Under the pieces are notes generated by a model, which saw nothing but the letters and a program-made list of their open reading frames with translations, had not been told where the DNA came from and did not search any database. From Alkalibacterium sp049389645 (GTDB taxonomy: Bacteria > Bacillota > Bacilli > Lactobacillales > Carnobacteriaceae_A), in the NCBI RefSeq assembly GCF_049389645.1, contig NZ_CP186540.1:1-64000 (forward strand): a DNA stretch of 64,000 nucleotides. Direction: 5' to 3'. Both the position numbers and the translations under genes were made by a program. Shown here one piece after another: positions 18,776-28,235 of this stretch; the stretch's first letter is position 1; every line of letters begins with the position of its first letter.

Positions 18776-18942
18776 CCCTGAACTTCTTTTGCCTGAAAAA
18801 CGATTTAAGACGACCTTTTGTGATCATAGCGCAAATGAACACTTACTTTTCTTTTGCGGTCGTCGTTCGCGTTCGCAAGGGTTAATGAGGCTCTTAACTT
18901 TAAAAGCTGTAGCTACTGGCCAGAACAGTTTCTTCATCCCAA

Positions 18943-18984
18943 AGAAAAAAGTGGAACAACTCATTTGTGATCGAGTTGTTCCAC
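18943..18984 (-). terminator. terminator after topA
   Basis: GTGGAACAACTC / GAGTTGTTCCAC is a perfect 12-bp stem, with a T-rich tract on the minus strand (18943-18950), 15 bp past the topA stop. Confidence 0.9.
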
Positions 18985-18998
18985 TTATACTGGTTGGT

Positions 18999-21068
18999 TT
19001 ATTTTTGTGATTCTTCTTTATAGTCACAGTTAGAACAAACAACCTGGGTTTGTTTTTTCGTTTTCTTCTCGACCAGATAATGCTCACATTTCGGACAGTC
19101 GCGTCCAATTGGTTTATCCCATGAGGTGAACTCACATTCAGGATAATTTTCGCATCCGTAAAAGATACGATTTTTCTTGGACTTACGTTCCACCACTTCA
19201 CCTTTTTTACATGTCGGACATGTCACACCTATTTTTTTAACAATAGCTTTCGTGTTGCGACAGTCGGGGAAGTTGGAACAGGCATAAAATTTACCATAAC
19301 GGCCCATTTTAATGACCATCGGAGAGCCACATTTTTCACAATCAAAGCCTGCGGGTTCATCTTCGATTTCAACCTCTTCCAGTTCTTTTTCTGCAATGGT
19401 GACTTCTTCTTTGAATGGTCGGTAGAACTGATCGATAACCTCGACCCATTCTTTTTTACCCTCTTCAACAGCATCTAAATCCTTTTCCATATCAGCCGTG
19501 AAGCTAACGTCCACGATATTAGGGAAAAACTCGCCAATGATGGTGTTAACGATGGTTCCAAGTTCAGTCGGTTCAAAACGTTTGCTTTGTAAAGTCACAT
19601 AGTACCGTCGCTGAATGGTTTCCAAGGTCGGTGCATACGTCGACGGACGCCCAACGCCGTTTTCTTCCAGTGTTTTGATTAACGTAGCTTCACTGTATCG
19701 AGCAGGTGGCTGTGTGTAATGCTGATTAGGTTCGATCGATTCTAGCTTGATCTTATCGCCTTCAGATAAATCAGGTAAGATGTTGTCTTTATCTTTTTTG
19801 CTTTCAGCATATACTATTTGATAACCTTTAAATTTAATTTGGGAACCGTTTGCTCTGAAAAAGACACCATTCTGTTCGATATCTACGCGCACAGTGTCAT
19901 AAATCGCTGGTTTCATCTGACTTGCAATAAAACGAGACCAAATCAATTGATACAATTTAAATTGATCTTTTGAAAGATTTTTCTTGATATCCTCTGGTTT
20001 TCTCATCGCACTTGTCGGTCTGATCGCTTCATGCGCATCTTGAGCGGATTCAATATTCTTTTGTTTTTTTGGATTCGTTGCAGCGTATTCTGCCCCGTAT
20101 TCACTGACGATCACTTCATTTGCTTCTAGTTTTGCCGTCTGTGACAGACGGGTTGAATCTGTACGCATATAAGTGATCAGTCCTGTGGTTCCGCCTTTAC
20201 CTAATGAGATTCCTTCGTAAAGTTGCTGCGCAACCATCATCGTTTTTCGTGTTCTAAAATTCAGTTTCCCTGCGGCTTCTTGTTGCAGGCTACTGGTTGT
20301 AAATGGCGCGTAAGGATTACGTTTACGTTCTTTCTTGATCACTTTAGTGACATCAAACTCACCAGACTGATCAAGTTTGTTCATGACCTCTTGTACAGCT
20401 TCATTATCGGGTAGTTTTGTCTTTTTATTGTTGAGTCCATAAAAATTTGCTTCAAAGACTTTTTTCTCTTTTTTAAACTGAGCTTCAATTGACCAGTATT
20501 CTTCCGGATTGAAGTTTTTTATTTCTTCTTCACGGTCACAGATTATCTTCAAGGCAACGGATTGTACACGTCCTGCACTCAATCCACGCTTAACTTTTTT
20601 CCAGAGTAATGGACTGATTTGATAACCCACGATACGGTCAAGTATCCGTCTCGCTTGCTGGGAATGAACCAAATCTTCATTTATGTTTCTCGGATTCTTC
20701 AGTGCGTTCCTCACAGCGTCTTTAGTGATTTCATTGAAAACGACTCTATTTTTTTCCACATTATCAAGCTTGAGTAAAAAACTTAAGTGCCAGGCTATAG
20801 CTTCCCCTTCTCTATCCGGGTCAGCTGCGAGAAAAACTTTTTCAGCCTTTTTTGCATGTTTCTTTAAATCTTTGATAACCGGACCTTTACCACGAATCGT
20901 TATATAGTCAGGTTCATAGTCGTTTTCAAAATCGACACCCATACGACTTTTCGGTAAATCTCTGATGTGTCCTAAACTGGCTACTACTTTATAGTTTCTC
21001 CCTAAATATTTTTCTATTGTTTTTGCTTTTGCAGGCGATTCTACAATGACTAAATATTTATAAGCCAA
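18999..21068 (-). CDS. topA: DNA topoisomerase I
   Basis: Type IA topoisomerase that relaxes negative supercoils. The TOPRIM domain is at the N-terminus (YLVIVESPAKAKTI, AADPDREGEAIAWHL). The active-site tyrosine is in GLITYMRTDSTRLS. The C-terminus carries three four-cysteine zinc modules: CEKC...CSNFPDC, CPTC...CENYPEC and CPKC...CSNC. I choose the TTG at 21068 (MAYKYLVIVE) because AGGAG lies about 8 bases upstream and conservation begins there; the frame extends nine codons further to an ATG. About 689 aa. Confidence 0.94.
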   Translation of the reverse strand: MAYKYLVIVESPAKAKTIEKYLGRNYKVVASLGHIRDLPKSRMGVDFENDYEPDYITIRGKGPVIKDLKKHAKKAEKVFLAADPDREGEAIAWHLSFLLKLDNVEKNRVVFNEITKDAVRNALKNPRNINEDLVHSQQARRILDRIVGYQISPLLWKKVKRGLSAGRVQSVALKIICDREEEIKNFNPEEYWSIEAQFKKEKKVFEANFYGLNNKKTKLPDNEAVQEVMNKLDQSGEFDVTKVIKKERKRNPYAPFTTSSLQQEAAGKLNFRTRKTMMVAQQLYEGISLGKGGTTGLITYMRTDSTRLSQTAKLEANEVIVSEYGAEYAATNPKKQKNIESAQDAHEAIRPTSAMRKPEDIKKNLSKDQFKLYQLIWSRFIASQMKPAIYDTVRVDIEQNGVFFRANGSQIKFKGYQIVYAESKKDKDNILPDLSEGDKIKLESIEPNQHYTQPPARYSEATLIKTLEENGVGRPSTYAPTLETIQRRYYVTLQSKRFEPTELGTIVNTIIGEFFPNIVDVSFTADMEKDLDAVEEGKKEWVEVIDQFYRPFKEEVTIAEKELEEVEIEDEPAGFDCEKCGSPMVIKMGRYGKFYACSNFPDCRNTKAIVKKIGVTCPTCKKGEVVERKSKKNRIFYGCENYPECEFTSWDKPIGRDCPKCEHYLVEKKTKKQTQVVCSNCDYKEESQK

Positions 21069-21210
21069 ATTGCAGGCTCCTTCCTCTTTTACCATATTTT
21101 TTTGCGCTTATTACTATCAATGCGTCTTGTTATCGTTCTTATTAAGAATCGTAACCTATCATATGGCATATGAATTAACTTTGTCAACTTTAAAAAATAT
21201 ATTTAATTAA

Positions 21211-22092
21211 TTATTTCACAAAAGCCAGATTCCATTCATCAAAAATATCTTCGGGTGATTGACAGGAAATGGCGCCCAATTTGATCAGGTCAAGACAACC
21301 TTTTGAATGTTCACTGAAAATCGAACCGGGTACGGCGAATACCTCTCTTCCTTCTTCGAGAGCCATACGTGCCGTAATCAAACTGCCACTTCTTTCTTTG
21401 GCTTCTACGACAACAGTGCCGCGAGAAAGACCGGCAATAATCCGATTACGTAAAGGAAAGTGATGTTTTCTGGGAGCTGCATTTAATGGATATTCCGATA
21501 TCAATAAATGATGGGTGGCAATGTTCTCCTGGAGTGCTTTGTTCTCTTTAGGATAGCTGTAACCAATACCGTTACCGATCACTGCAATCGTCTTTCCACC
21601 ATTTTCAATCGTTTTGGTGTGAACAAGTGTATCGATACCTCTGGCCAGTCCACTCACAGTTACCATATTACTGCTTACAAGAGAAGGAATAAGATGATCC
21701 AGTACCTTGTTGCCGTACTCTGTGCAGTCGCGTGCCCCGACCATGCCGATCAGGAGCTGATCGAGCAAAGAAAAATCTCCTTTATAAAACAATAAAATCG
21801 GTGGTTCGTAACTGTTTTTCAAAGCATCAGGATAGTCCAGTGAATTAAGAGAAACGGTATGAAGGTAGGCTTTCTTATATTTTTCTTTGACCCCCCTAAC
21901 GTCAAACTCGTTTAAATACTGATTGAACTTCTGCTTTTTTGCATACGTGAGAAGGTAATTCGTCTCTTTTAAATGAGTGAAACAACTTAATTCAGGTAAA
22001 GTATCGATGACACATTTCCACTTCTCACGGTGACTTAAAAAAGGACAGTGCGCCACTACAAATAAAAATTCTTCATTGTTGCTGATTTGCAT
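21211..22092 (-). CDS. dprA: DNA-processing protein DprA/Smf
   Basis: Loads RecA on incoming single-stranded DNA during natural transformation. 293 aa with the Rossmann-like core: GMVGARDCTEYG, SGLARGIDTLVH, GNGIGYSYPKEN, FPLRNRIIAGLSRG and AVPGSI. ATG at 22092 after AGGAGATGAATAA. No C-terminal winged-helix DML1 domain is evident, as in many Lactobacillales. It precedes topA by about 140 bp, the conserved dprA-topA order. Other competence genes are not in the window. Confidence 0.92.
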   Translation of the reverse strand: MQISNNEEFLFVVAHCPFLSHREKWKCVIDTLPELSCFTHLKETNYLLTYAKKQKFNQYLNEFDVRGVKEKYKKAYLHTVSLNSLDYPDALKNSYEPPILLFYKGDFSLLDQLLIGMVGARDCTEYGNKVLDHLIPSLVSSNMVTVSGLARGIDTLVHTKTIENGGKTIAVIGNGIGYSYPKENKALQENIATHHLLISEYPLNAAPRKHHFPLRNRIIAGLSRGTVVVEAKERSGSLITARMALEEGREVFAVPGSIFSEHSKGCLDLIKLGAISCQSPEDIFDEWNLAFVK

Positions 22093-22108
22093 TTATTCAT
22101 CTCCTAAT

Positions 22109-22167
22109 AAAAAAAGTAAGTTCCTATCTCTTTCATTGTTGAAAGAAATAAAAACTCACTTTTTTTA
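22109..22167 (-). terminator. terminator after rnhB
   Basis: On the minus strand AAAAAAGTGAGTT pairs with AACTTACTTTTTTT, with an inner CTTTC/GAAAG hairpin; ends the lepB-rbgA-rnhB transcript before dprA. Confidence 0.75.
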
Positions 22168-22175
22168 TTGGCGAT

Positions 22176-22967
22176 TCAAAGTAAATCTTTTACTGGTCTA
22201 AACGATCGACGGTGAATGGGCGTAACACCAAAGTTTTTTAATCCTTCTAAATGATCTTTCGTTCCATAACCGGCATTTCTTTCAAATCCATACCCCGGGT
22301 ATTTTACCGCTAGGTCTTTCATTATATTATCACGCGTGACTTTTGCAATAATGGATGCTGCAGCAATGGAAATACTTTTGGCATCCCCTTTGATTATTTT
22401 TTCCTGAGTAATCGTACTATTGATGCGCATCGCGTCAATCAGCAGACAATCAGGCTGGATAGCCAAACCTTCCACAGATTCCTTCATCGATACTTTCGTA
22501 GCTTGATAAATATTCAAGGAATCAATGATTTCAGGAGAGACGATTGAATAATTGATTGCTAAAGCAACCTCTTTTATTTTTACCGCCCATTTTTCCCGCT
22601 CCGCTTCACTGAGTTGTTTGGAATCATTGATCCCAACTAAATCAGGTTCTTCAGGTAAGATCACTGCAGCAGAAACTACCGGCCCCGCAAGTGGTCCTCT
22701 TCCAACTTCATCGATGCCTGCAATGAACTGCTTGCCTTTCTTTCGATAAGCTCTCTCATAAGCTTGCATCAATTCATAATTTTCATAGAGCAAGGCTTGT
22801 TTCTCAATCTTTGTTTCATATTGCTTAATGGCTGATTGAATACCTTTTCTAGGGTCTTCTTTCAACTCTTTAACATAGTCAGGCGATATGTCAACGTTCG
22901 CATTCAAGCTATCTTTGATTTGTTTGATCGTTAGTGTCTTTTGCATAGAAGTCTTTTGGTCGTTCAA
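22176..22967 (-). CDS. rnhB: ribonuclease HII
   Basis: Removes ribonucleotides and RNA primers from DNA. The catalytic DEVGRG lies in FIAGIDEVGRGPLAGPVVSA (roughly 77-96), with further acidic residues in LIDAM and the C-terminal YPGYGFERNAGYGTKDH region. The ~70-residue N-terminal extension is usual in Firmicutes. I accept TTG at 22967 because AGGAAGG lies 7 bases upstream; the alternative ATG at 22946 has no Shine-Dalgarno site but matches the usual N-terminus. The gene overlaps the 3' end of rbgA, so translation is likely coupled. Confidence 0.92.
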   Translation of the reverse strand: MNDQKTSMQKTLTIKQIKDSLNANVDISPDYVKELKEDPRKGIQSAIKQYETKIEKQALLYENYELMQAYERAYRKKGKQFIAGIDEVGRGPLAGPVVSAAVILPEEPDLVGINDSKQLSEAEREKWAVKIKEVALAINYSIVSPEIIDSLNIYQATKVSMKESVEGLAIQPDCLLIDAMRINSTITQEKIIKGDAKSISIAAASIIAKVTRDNIMKDLAVKYPGYGFERNAGYGTKDHLEGLKNFGVTPIHRRSFRPVKDLL

Positions 22968-23787
22968 GGGTTATCCTTCCTAACTGTCCGTTTCTCAACT
23001 CATGGATGAACATTTCTGCCCCACGATCATAATCATCTCGTAAGCCTCTTTTTTTGGTGATTTCCAAAAGTAAATCAGGCAGTTCAAGTTCTTTTTCTAA
23101 ACCTTCAGCTAATTTATAGCGCTCACTTATAGCCCCTGGATAGTGTTCTGTTAAATAACTCATGCCATACAGGGCAATATCATCGAGATGTAATAATGCG
23201 TCTTTGATCGCGCCTGTTACAGCTAATTTTTTACCCACTTCCTGGTCCTCAAATTTAGGCCACAGAATCCCTGGGGTATCTAGCAGTTCAAGTTCTTTTC
23301 CATATTTGATCCATTGTTGCGCTTTAGTGACACCTGGTTTATTTCCAGTTATTGCAATGTTTTTATGTGCAAAACGATTGATAAGGGTCGATTTCCCGAC
23401 ATTTGGTATGCCCACGCATACTGCTCTAATTGCGCGAGGTTTCATGCCTTTTTCTTCTCGTTTATCAAAGAAAGGCTTCAACACTTTTTTTGTTAACTTT
23501 AAAATTTCTTTAAGACCTTGGCCTTCTTTCGCATTGATTGAAATAGCAGGTATGCCTTTTTCTTCGTAGTCTTTAAGCCATGCGGCCGTTTGTCTAGGAT
23601 CAGCTAAATCACTTTTCATTAAAACGACTATATGAGGCTTGTTTCCGATCATGTTTTTAACATCTGGATTTCTACTCGAATAAGGAATACGTGCATCGAT
23701 CAGTTCGAATACGACATCGACCATCTTTAATTTTTCTAAAAATTGTCTTTTGGCTTTAGCCATATGACCCGGGTACCATTGTATCAT
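22909..23787 (-). CDS. rbgA: ribosome biogenesis GTPase RbgA (YlqF)
   Basis: Circularly permuted GTPase needed for late assembly of the 50S subunit. 292 aa starting MIQWYPGHMAKAKRQ, a family hallmark. Motif order is permuted: LMKSDLAD (G4), then GIPNVGKSTLINR (G1) and DTPGILWPKF (G3). ATG at 23787. Overlaps rnhB by 59 bp and follows lepB by about 60 bp, the conserved lepB-rbgA-rnhB order. Confidence 0.94.
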   Translation of the reverse strand: MIQWYPGHMAKAKRQFLEKLKMVDVVFELIDARIPYSSRNPDVKNMIGNKPHIVVLMKSDLADPRQTAAWLKDYEEKGIPAISINAKEGQGLKEILKLTKKVLKPFFDKREEKGMKPRAIRAVCVGIPNVGKSTLINRFAHKNIAITGNKPGVTKAQQWIKYGKELELLDTPGILWPKFEDQEVGKKLAVTGAIKDALLHLDDIALYGMSYLTEHYPGAISERYKLAEGLEKELELPDLLLEITKKRGLRDDYDRGAEMFIHELRNGQLGRITLERPKDFYAKDTNDQTNQR

Positions 23788-23846
23788 GTCTCTATCCTCT
23801 CCTTTCTTTTCTTTTATAACATCAATCGTTCATCTAAATGTTAATC

Positions 23847-24464
23847 TTAATTGATCAGCCCAAAACGATCCAGAGGCCATATACGTATATTTGTTCTTCC
23901 AGTGACTAACTCTTTATCTATAAAACCAAAAGAGCGACTGTCTGTTGAATTAACTCGGTTATCTCCTAAAACAAAGAATGTGTCTTCCGGCACTTTTTCT
24001 ACGCCTTGTAGCGAAGCCAAGTTAAAGTTACTATTGAGCGATTGTAAATCAGATTCATTTACTCCTGTCAAATCAAGATAGTCTTCCTCGATTGTTTCTC
24101 CGTTGATATACAGTGTCTGATCCTGAAAGACAATTTCATCTCCTGGTATGCCAATGACTCTTTTAATGTAGTTCTTATCAGATTCACCAGATTCTGGGTC
24201 TGGTTTTGGAAAAACAATAACATCAAATCTCTCGATATCACCCAGTTTATAAAGTAGCAAACGGTCCTGATCTTCTAAAGTAGGTTCCATCGAAGCCCCT
24301 TCAACACTTACAGGCGCTACAACATAGACTCTAATACTTAGAAAAATGCCGCTTATTACAACAATGTAGATAAACGTGCTTAATAATTCCTGAAAAAGAG
24401 ATTTATCCTTTTGTGGTTTTTTATTAAATTTTTCTCTTCGTGGCGTAAAAGAATTTTCGCTCAT
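23847..24464 (-). CDS. lepB: signal peptidase I
   Basis: Membrane serine protease that cleaves secretory signal peptides. One N-terminal helix (about 27-48 of this start) follows a basic cytoplasmic stretch. The Ser-Lys dyad is in VEGASMEPTL and NYIKRVIGIPGD; the GDNRVNSTDSRSFG box is intact. I take ATG 24464 (MSENSFTPRREKF) over the ATG at 24488; GGAG upstream fits the inner start slightly better. About 205 aa. Confidence 0.92.
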   Translation of the reverse strand: MSENSFTPRREKFNKKPQKDKSLFQELLSTFIYIVVISGIFLSIRVYVVAPVSVEGASMEPTLEDQDRLLLYKLGDIERFDVIVFPKPDPESGESDKNYIKRVIGIPGDEIVFQDQTLYINGETIEEDYLDLTGVNESDLQSLNSNFNLASLQGVEKVPEDTFFVLGDNRVNSTDSRSFGFIDKELVTGRTNIRIWPLDRFGLIN

Positions 24465-24501
24465 AAGCTGACTTACTCTCCATTCCATATTTAAAAAAGA
24501 T

Positions 24502-24554
24502 AGAGAAAGAAAAATAATTGGGCAAATATCTCAACCCATCATTTTCTTTCTCCT
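24502..24554 (-). terminator. terminator after ctpA
   Basis: GAGAAAGAAAA / TTTTCTTTCTC long-loop hairpin immediately beyond the ctpA stop, followed by a T run on the minus strand. Confidence 0.72.
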
Positions 24555-24559
24555 TGTTA

Positions 24560-26053
24560 TTAATTTTCCAGTAAATATTCAACTGCTGCATCATACTGGG
24601 TATCGTTTTCTTCTATTAGTTCTCGCAGTCTATCAATAAGTGTTCGGGCTGTCGTACCTGTCACAACGCCGTCTTCTTCTAAATCATTTTCTGCCTGGAA
24701 CGATTTAACTGCTTCTTCGGTTTCTTCATCATATGTGAAATCTACTGCACCAACATCATAATCTAATGCATCAAGTATTTTTTCGAGATTCTGAATTTCT
24801 TCAGAGACGTCACCGATCGCATATGTTTCTTCTTGATCAATATATAATAAGTTGATGTATTCGGGCATTTCCACTTCGATATCCGGATTGATACCCTCTT
24901 CGTTTATCCACGTGCCATCAGCTGTCAGCCATTTCCCAGCAGTAAACTTGATTTCACCATCACCGGTAATATCCAGGACATTTTGTATCGTTCCTTTGCC
25001 AAATGTCGCTTGACCGATCAAAGGAATATCAGCTGATTGACTCATTGCTCCAGCTAAAATTTCTGATGCACTGGCACTACCACCGTCAATAAGCAAGACA
25101 CTGTCCTTATCGAATTTAAATTCTCCTAACTCGTCAGAGTTGGCTGTATAAATATAAGGTTCTTCATCTCTACCTTGTGACTGCATAAGCGGTTTGCCAT
25201 CTTCTACAAAAATGTTCGAAAGTTTTAAGGAAGAATCCAGAAGACCACCTGGATTACCTCTGACATCGAAAATAAATGATTCGGCACCGTCTTTTTCCAA
25301 AGCTTCAATGGCATCCACTAATTCCTGATAGGTTGGTCGGTTAAAATTGGTGATGTGCACATATCCAATCGTTGGGTTTTCAGCATCTAATTCATAAACA
25401 ACCGATTCAACCGGAATAGAGTCTCTCGTGATCGTGACATTAAATTCACGGTCTCCTCTAACGATAAGCAACTTGACCTCAGAACCCTGAGGTCCGCGGA
25501 TCAACGCCACTGCTTCATTGATTGACATCTTAGCGACGGATTCACCATCTACTTCAGCTATCAGGTCATTTGGCAATAATCCCGCTTGCTCTGCTGGTGA
25601 ACCTGCAATAGGAGAAATAATGCGAACGTACTCTCCTTCTTTCATCACTTCAGCACCGATACCCTCAAATGCCCCTTCAATATCCTCATTCATAGAAGAG
25701 GATTCCACTTCATCTAAATAGGTGGTGTAAGGATCATCCAAGGAGTCGGCCATTCCTGATAAAGCGCCTTGAATCAACGTATCTGAGTCCACTTCTTCTA
25801 AATATTGAGTCATCAAAATCGAATAAACCTCTTCTAGTGGTTGAAAATCTATAGATGAATCGATTTCTTCAGAATCAGAGTCCACTTCTTCTGAATTAGT
25901 ATCAGAAACTGTTTCATTAGAGGAGCTTTGGACAATATCCAACGTCCAGACCGTTCCTAAAACCGCTATGAGAAGTACAATCAGTAAAGACGCAACGTAA
26001 AAGGTTAAACTGACTTTCTTAGTCTCTTTGGTCTCATTTGGTTCGTTTTGCAT
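24560..26053 (-). CDS. S41 family C-terminal processing peptidase (CtpA/CtpB)
   Basis: Exported serine protease anchored by one N-terminal helix (about 13-36). An acidic Ser/Glu/Asp linker (40-65) is followed by a PDZ domain (about 110-200; GIGAEVMKEGEYVRI), the S41 domain with nucleophile serine in GSASASEILAGAM and general-base lysine in GQATFGKGTIQNV, and a C-terminal peptidoglycan-binding type 1 domain (about 415-497; AVKSFQAENDLEEDG). Very acidic, as is common in salt-adapted exported proteins. Last gene of the ypmS-like, msrA, yozE-like, deoD, ctpA run, 21 bp after deoD. Confidence 0.93.
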   Translation of the reverse strand: MQNEPNETKETKKVSLTFYVASLLIVLLIAVLGTVWTLDIVQSSSNETVSDTNSEEVDSDSEEIDSSIDFQPLEEVYSILMTQYLEEVDSDTLIQGALSGMADSLDDPYTTYLDEVESSSMNEDIEGAFEGIGAEVMKEGEYVRIISPIAGSPAEQAGLLPNDLIAEVDGESVAKMSINEAVALIRGPQGSEVKLLIVRGDREFNVTITRDSIPVESVVYELDAENPTIGYVHITNFNRPTYQELVDAIEALEKDGAESFIFDVRGNPGGLLDSSLKLSNIFVEDGKPLMQSQGRDEEPYIYTANSDELGEFKFDKDSVLLIDGGSASASEILAGAMSQSADIPLIGQATFGKGTIQNVLDITGDGEIKFTAGKWLTADGTWINEEGINPDIEVEMPEYINLLYIDQEETYAIGDVSEEIQNLEKILDALDYDVGAVDFTYDEETEEAVKSFQAENDLEEDGVVTGTTARTLIDRLRELIEENDTQYDAAVEYLLEN

Positions 26054-26074
26054 AGGATGCCTCTTCTCTAAAAT

Positions 26075-26794
26075 TTACTTGTTTGCTTCCATTCTTAATG
26101 CTGCTTCCAGAGCAATGATCATCATATCGTTAAACGTTGTTTGTCTTTCTTCAGATGTTGTTTCTTCTCCGGTCAATAAGTGATCACTGATAGTCAACAA
26201 AGCCAAGGCTCTCTTGTTGTGTTTAGCTGCGAGTGAATAGAGTCCCGCTGCTTCCATTTCCACTGCTAATATACCATAATCTGCTAATTTTTGTTTGTCT
26301 AGTTCTTCATTATAAAAACGATCTGCACTGAGTACGTTACCGACACGAATCGACATGTTTTTCTCCATACCTACATCATATGCATGTCTGAGTAAATCAA
26401 AGTCAGCAATAGGAGCAAAATCCACTTGATTATTGAAAATATGACGGTGTAAACTTGAGTCTGTTGTCGCTGCTTGAGCTAAAACAACATCACGAATTTT
26501 AACTTCTTTTTTCATTCCACCCGCAGAACCCACACGAATGAGGTTTTCTACGCCGTATTCCTGAATAAGCTCTTCACCATAAATCATAACCGAAGGAATG
26601 CCCATACCCGTTCCCTGAACTGAAATGGCTACTCCTTTATACGTTCCAGTGTAACCAAAGGCATTTCTTACTGTATTATACTGTTTAACATCTTCTAAAA
26701 ATGTTTCAGCTATATACTTCGCGCGGAGTGGGTCTCCAGGCATTAAGACTGTTTTGGCGATTTCACCTTTTTTTGCTTCTATGTGTACACTCAT
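26075..26794 (-). CDS. deoD: purine-nucleoside phosphorylase, DeoD type
   Basis: Splits purine (deoxy)nucleosides with phosphate for salvage. The start is ATG 26794 (MSVHIEAKKGEIA), seven bases after AGAGGAG; a frame extending 28 codons upstream has no family similarity. 239 aa, normal for hexameric DeoD. Motifs: VLMPGDPLRAKYIAETF, GTGMGIPSVMIYGEEL, GSAGGM, VEMEAAGLYSLA and TISDHLLTGEE. Lies between yozE-like (22 bp) and ctpA (21 bp). Confidence 0.95.
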   Translation of the reverse strand: MSVHIEAKKGEIAKTVLMPGDPLRAKYIAETFLEDVKQYNTVRNAFGYTGTYKGVAISVQGTGMGIPSVMIYGEELIQEYGVENLIRVGSAGGMKKEVKIRDVVLAQAATTDSSLHRHIFNNQVDFAPIADFDLLRHAYDVGMEKNMSIRVGNVLSADRFYNEELDKQKLADYGILAVEMEAAGLYSLAAKHNKRALALLTISDHLLTGEETTSEERQTTFNDMMIIALEAALRMEANK

Positions 26795-26816
26795 CTTACA
26801 TTCTCCTCTAATATTT

Positions 26817-27038
26817 TTATTTGTTATTATCTTCGTATAATTGAAAGACTTTGTCAAAGACATCCATAGAAACGACATAATCCCCGTTCATCTCTAAATA
26901 GTTTGATATCTCGTCATAATTTTTTGATTGCTTGGGAAATGTGCCATCCTTATCGACCGCATTAGCAAATAACGTCAGCTCATCTTTCTTATAGGGATCT
27001 CTTAACGTTTTCACATAATGATAAAAAGAGCGTCTCAT
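26817..27038 (-). CDS. YozE family small protein (UPF0346)
   Basis: 73-residue protein beginning MRRSFYHYVKTLRDP, which matches the YozE_SAM_like family in length and in the FYHYVKTLR and YLEMNGDYVVSMDVFDKVF segments. The fold is a small helical SAM-like domain; the function is unknown. ATG overlaps the msrA stop by four bases (ATGA), so translation is coupled. Confidence 0.88.
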   Translation of the reverse strand: MRRSFYHYVKTLRDPYKKDELTLFANAVDKDGTFPKQSKNYDEISNYLEMNGDYVVSMDVFDKVFQLYEDNNK

Positions 27039-27556
27039 TCACTGACCTCCTGAGTATGTGCCTCGGCCCATAGTTTTCGCTGTTCTTTTTCTCTTGCATA
27101 AACAGCCGGATTTTTTTTATGAAATTCCTGATGTTCTTCTTCTGCAGCATAAAAAGGCCCTGCTGCTTCTATTGTTGTAACAATAAGTTTATCATACTGA
27201 TTTGATGCTTGGAGCTGATATTTAGAAGCTTCCGCTTTGATCTTCTGGTGAGTATTATAATAGAATATAACGGGACGATAACTCTCTCCTCTATCCATAA
27301 ACTGACCCATAGCGTCCGTCGGATCTGTTTGCTGCCAATATATAGTTAATAAATCGTCGTATGAGAGTATGGATTCATCATAGTGAACCAATACGGCTTC
27401 TGTGTGTCCTGTTTTTTGCGCTTTCACCTGTTCGTAAGTAGGATAGGGCACATGACCGCCTGTGTATCCAGAAACAACCTTTTCTATTCCGTTCATTGTT
27501 TCGAAAGGCTTAACCATACACCAGAAACATCCTCCTGCAAATAATGCTTTTTCCAA
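27035..27556 (-). CDS. msrA: peptide-methionine (S)-S-oxide reductase MsrA
   Basis: Repairs oxidised methionine S-sulfoxide. 173 aa. The catalytic GCFWC lies at residues 9-13, followed by GYTGGHVPYPTYEQV and EAVLVHYDES. The start is TTG at 27556 with AAAGGA about 9 bases upstream; no closer ATG preserves the GCFWC region. Second gene of the leftward operon. Confidence 0.94.
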   Translation of the reverse strand: MEKALFAGGCFWCMVKPFETMNGIEKVVSGYTGGHVPYPTYEQVKAQKTGHTEAVLVHYDESILSYDDLLTIYWQQTDPTDAMGQFMDRGESYRPVIFYYNTHQKIKAEASKYQLQASNQYDKLIVTTIEAAGPFYAAEEEHQEFHKKNPAVYAREKEQRKLWAEAHTQEVSE

Positions 27557-27602
27557 TCAAGAAAATCCTTTCTACATAAAGATTTTAAACAATCTCAGTA
27601 TA

Positions 27603-28235
27603 TCATTTTATCGCTTCTTCTGGCAAAAGGATATCCAGCCTTATGTCATCAGCCTCTAGGTCTACTTTTCTCATTTTAAACTGCATGTCATTCTCCAAGG
27701 CAAACTCAGAAAATGCAACTAAAATATACTCTTGTTCACTGTCTATCTTGATCCATTCGGGTAATTCCATTTGCTGACTTAAAATATTTAAAGCAATACC
27801 GATGGGTAAATCAAACGATCCCAATTGTATGCTTTGCGCACGAAGTTGCAGATTCCCATTATCCATGACGAGGGGTTCCATGTATAAACCAAAATCAACA
27901 TCAAATCCAAAGACATTCAATGCCCCTTCCAGTTCAACTAACTCATCGAAAATAACCGTATATCCTGAAAATCGTTCATCCAGTTCTTCCTGCAGATAAA
28001 GATTGATCACTCGGTTGACTTGTTGTTTATCAGTGACTAATTCAAATTCCAATGTATCACCTGAAATAACAAATTCTTCACTTTCTGGCTGAACTTCTTC
28101 ATTGTTTGAAAAAGCATTCAACTGGATACCCAACCAAATAATCACACCGATATTTAATAGTAATAAGATAAGGAATGCCCATTTCCAGCCGCTACCTTTG
28201 TGGTCGGCTGTTCTATTGCCTCTTGTATCAGTCAA
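27603..28235 (-). CDS. YpmS-like membrane-anchored protein (DUF2140)
   Basis: About 210 residues with one N-terminal helix (about 17-38) and an extracytoplasmic domain. It matches the YpmS/DUF2140 family by layout (ISGDTLEFELVTDKQQVNRVINLYLQ; PLVMDNGNLQLRAQSI; PIGIALNILSQQMELPEWI). The start is probably TTG at 28235 (LTDTRGN) behind AAGGAG; an upstream extension of 12 codons is cysteine/arginine-rich and unlikely. First gene of the msrA-ctpA operon. Function unknown. Confidence 0.8.
   Translation of the reverse strand: MTDTRGNRTADHKGSGWKWAFLILLLLNIGVIIWLGIQLNAFSNNEEVQPESEEFVISGDTLEFELVTDKQQVNRVINLYLQEELDERFSGYTVIFDELVELEGALNVFGFDVDFGLYMEPLVMDNGNLQLRAQSIQLGSFDLPIGIALNILSQQMELPEWIKIDSEQEYILVAFSEFALENDMQFKMRKVDLEADDIRLDILLPEEAIK

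Noticed and set aside
18789..19010. 73-codon rightward frame downstream of array 3
   Set aside because: It runs through the topA terminator into the end of topA on the opposite strand, with no ribosome site.
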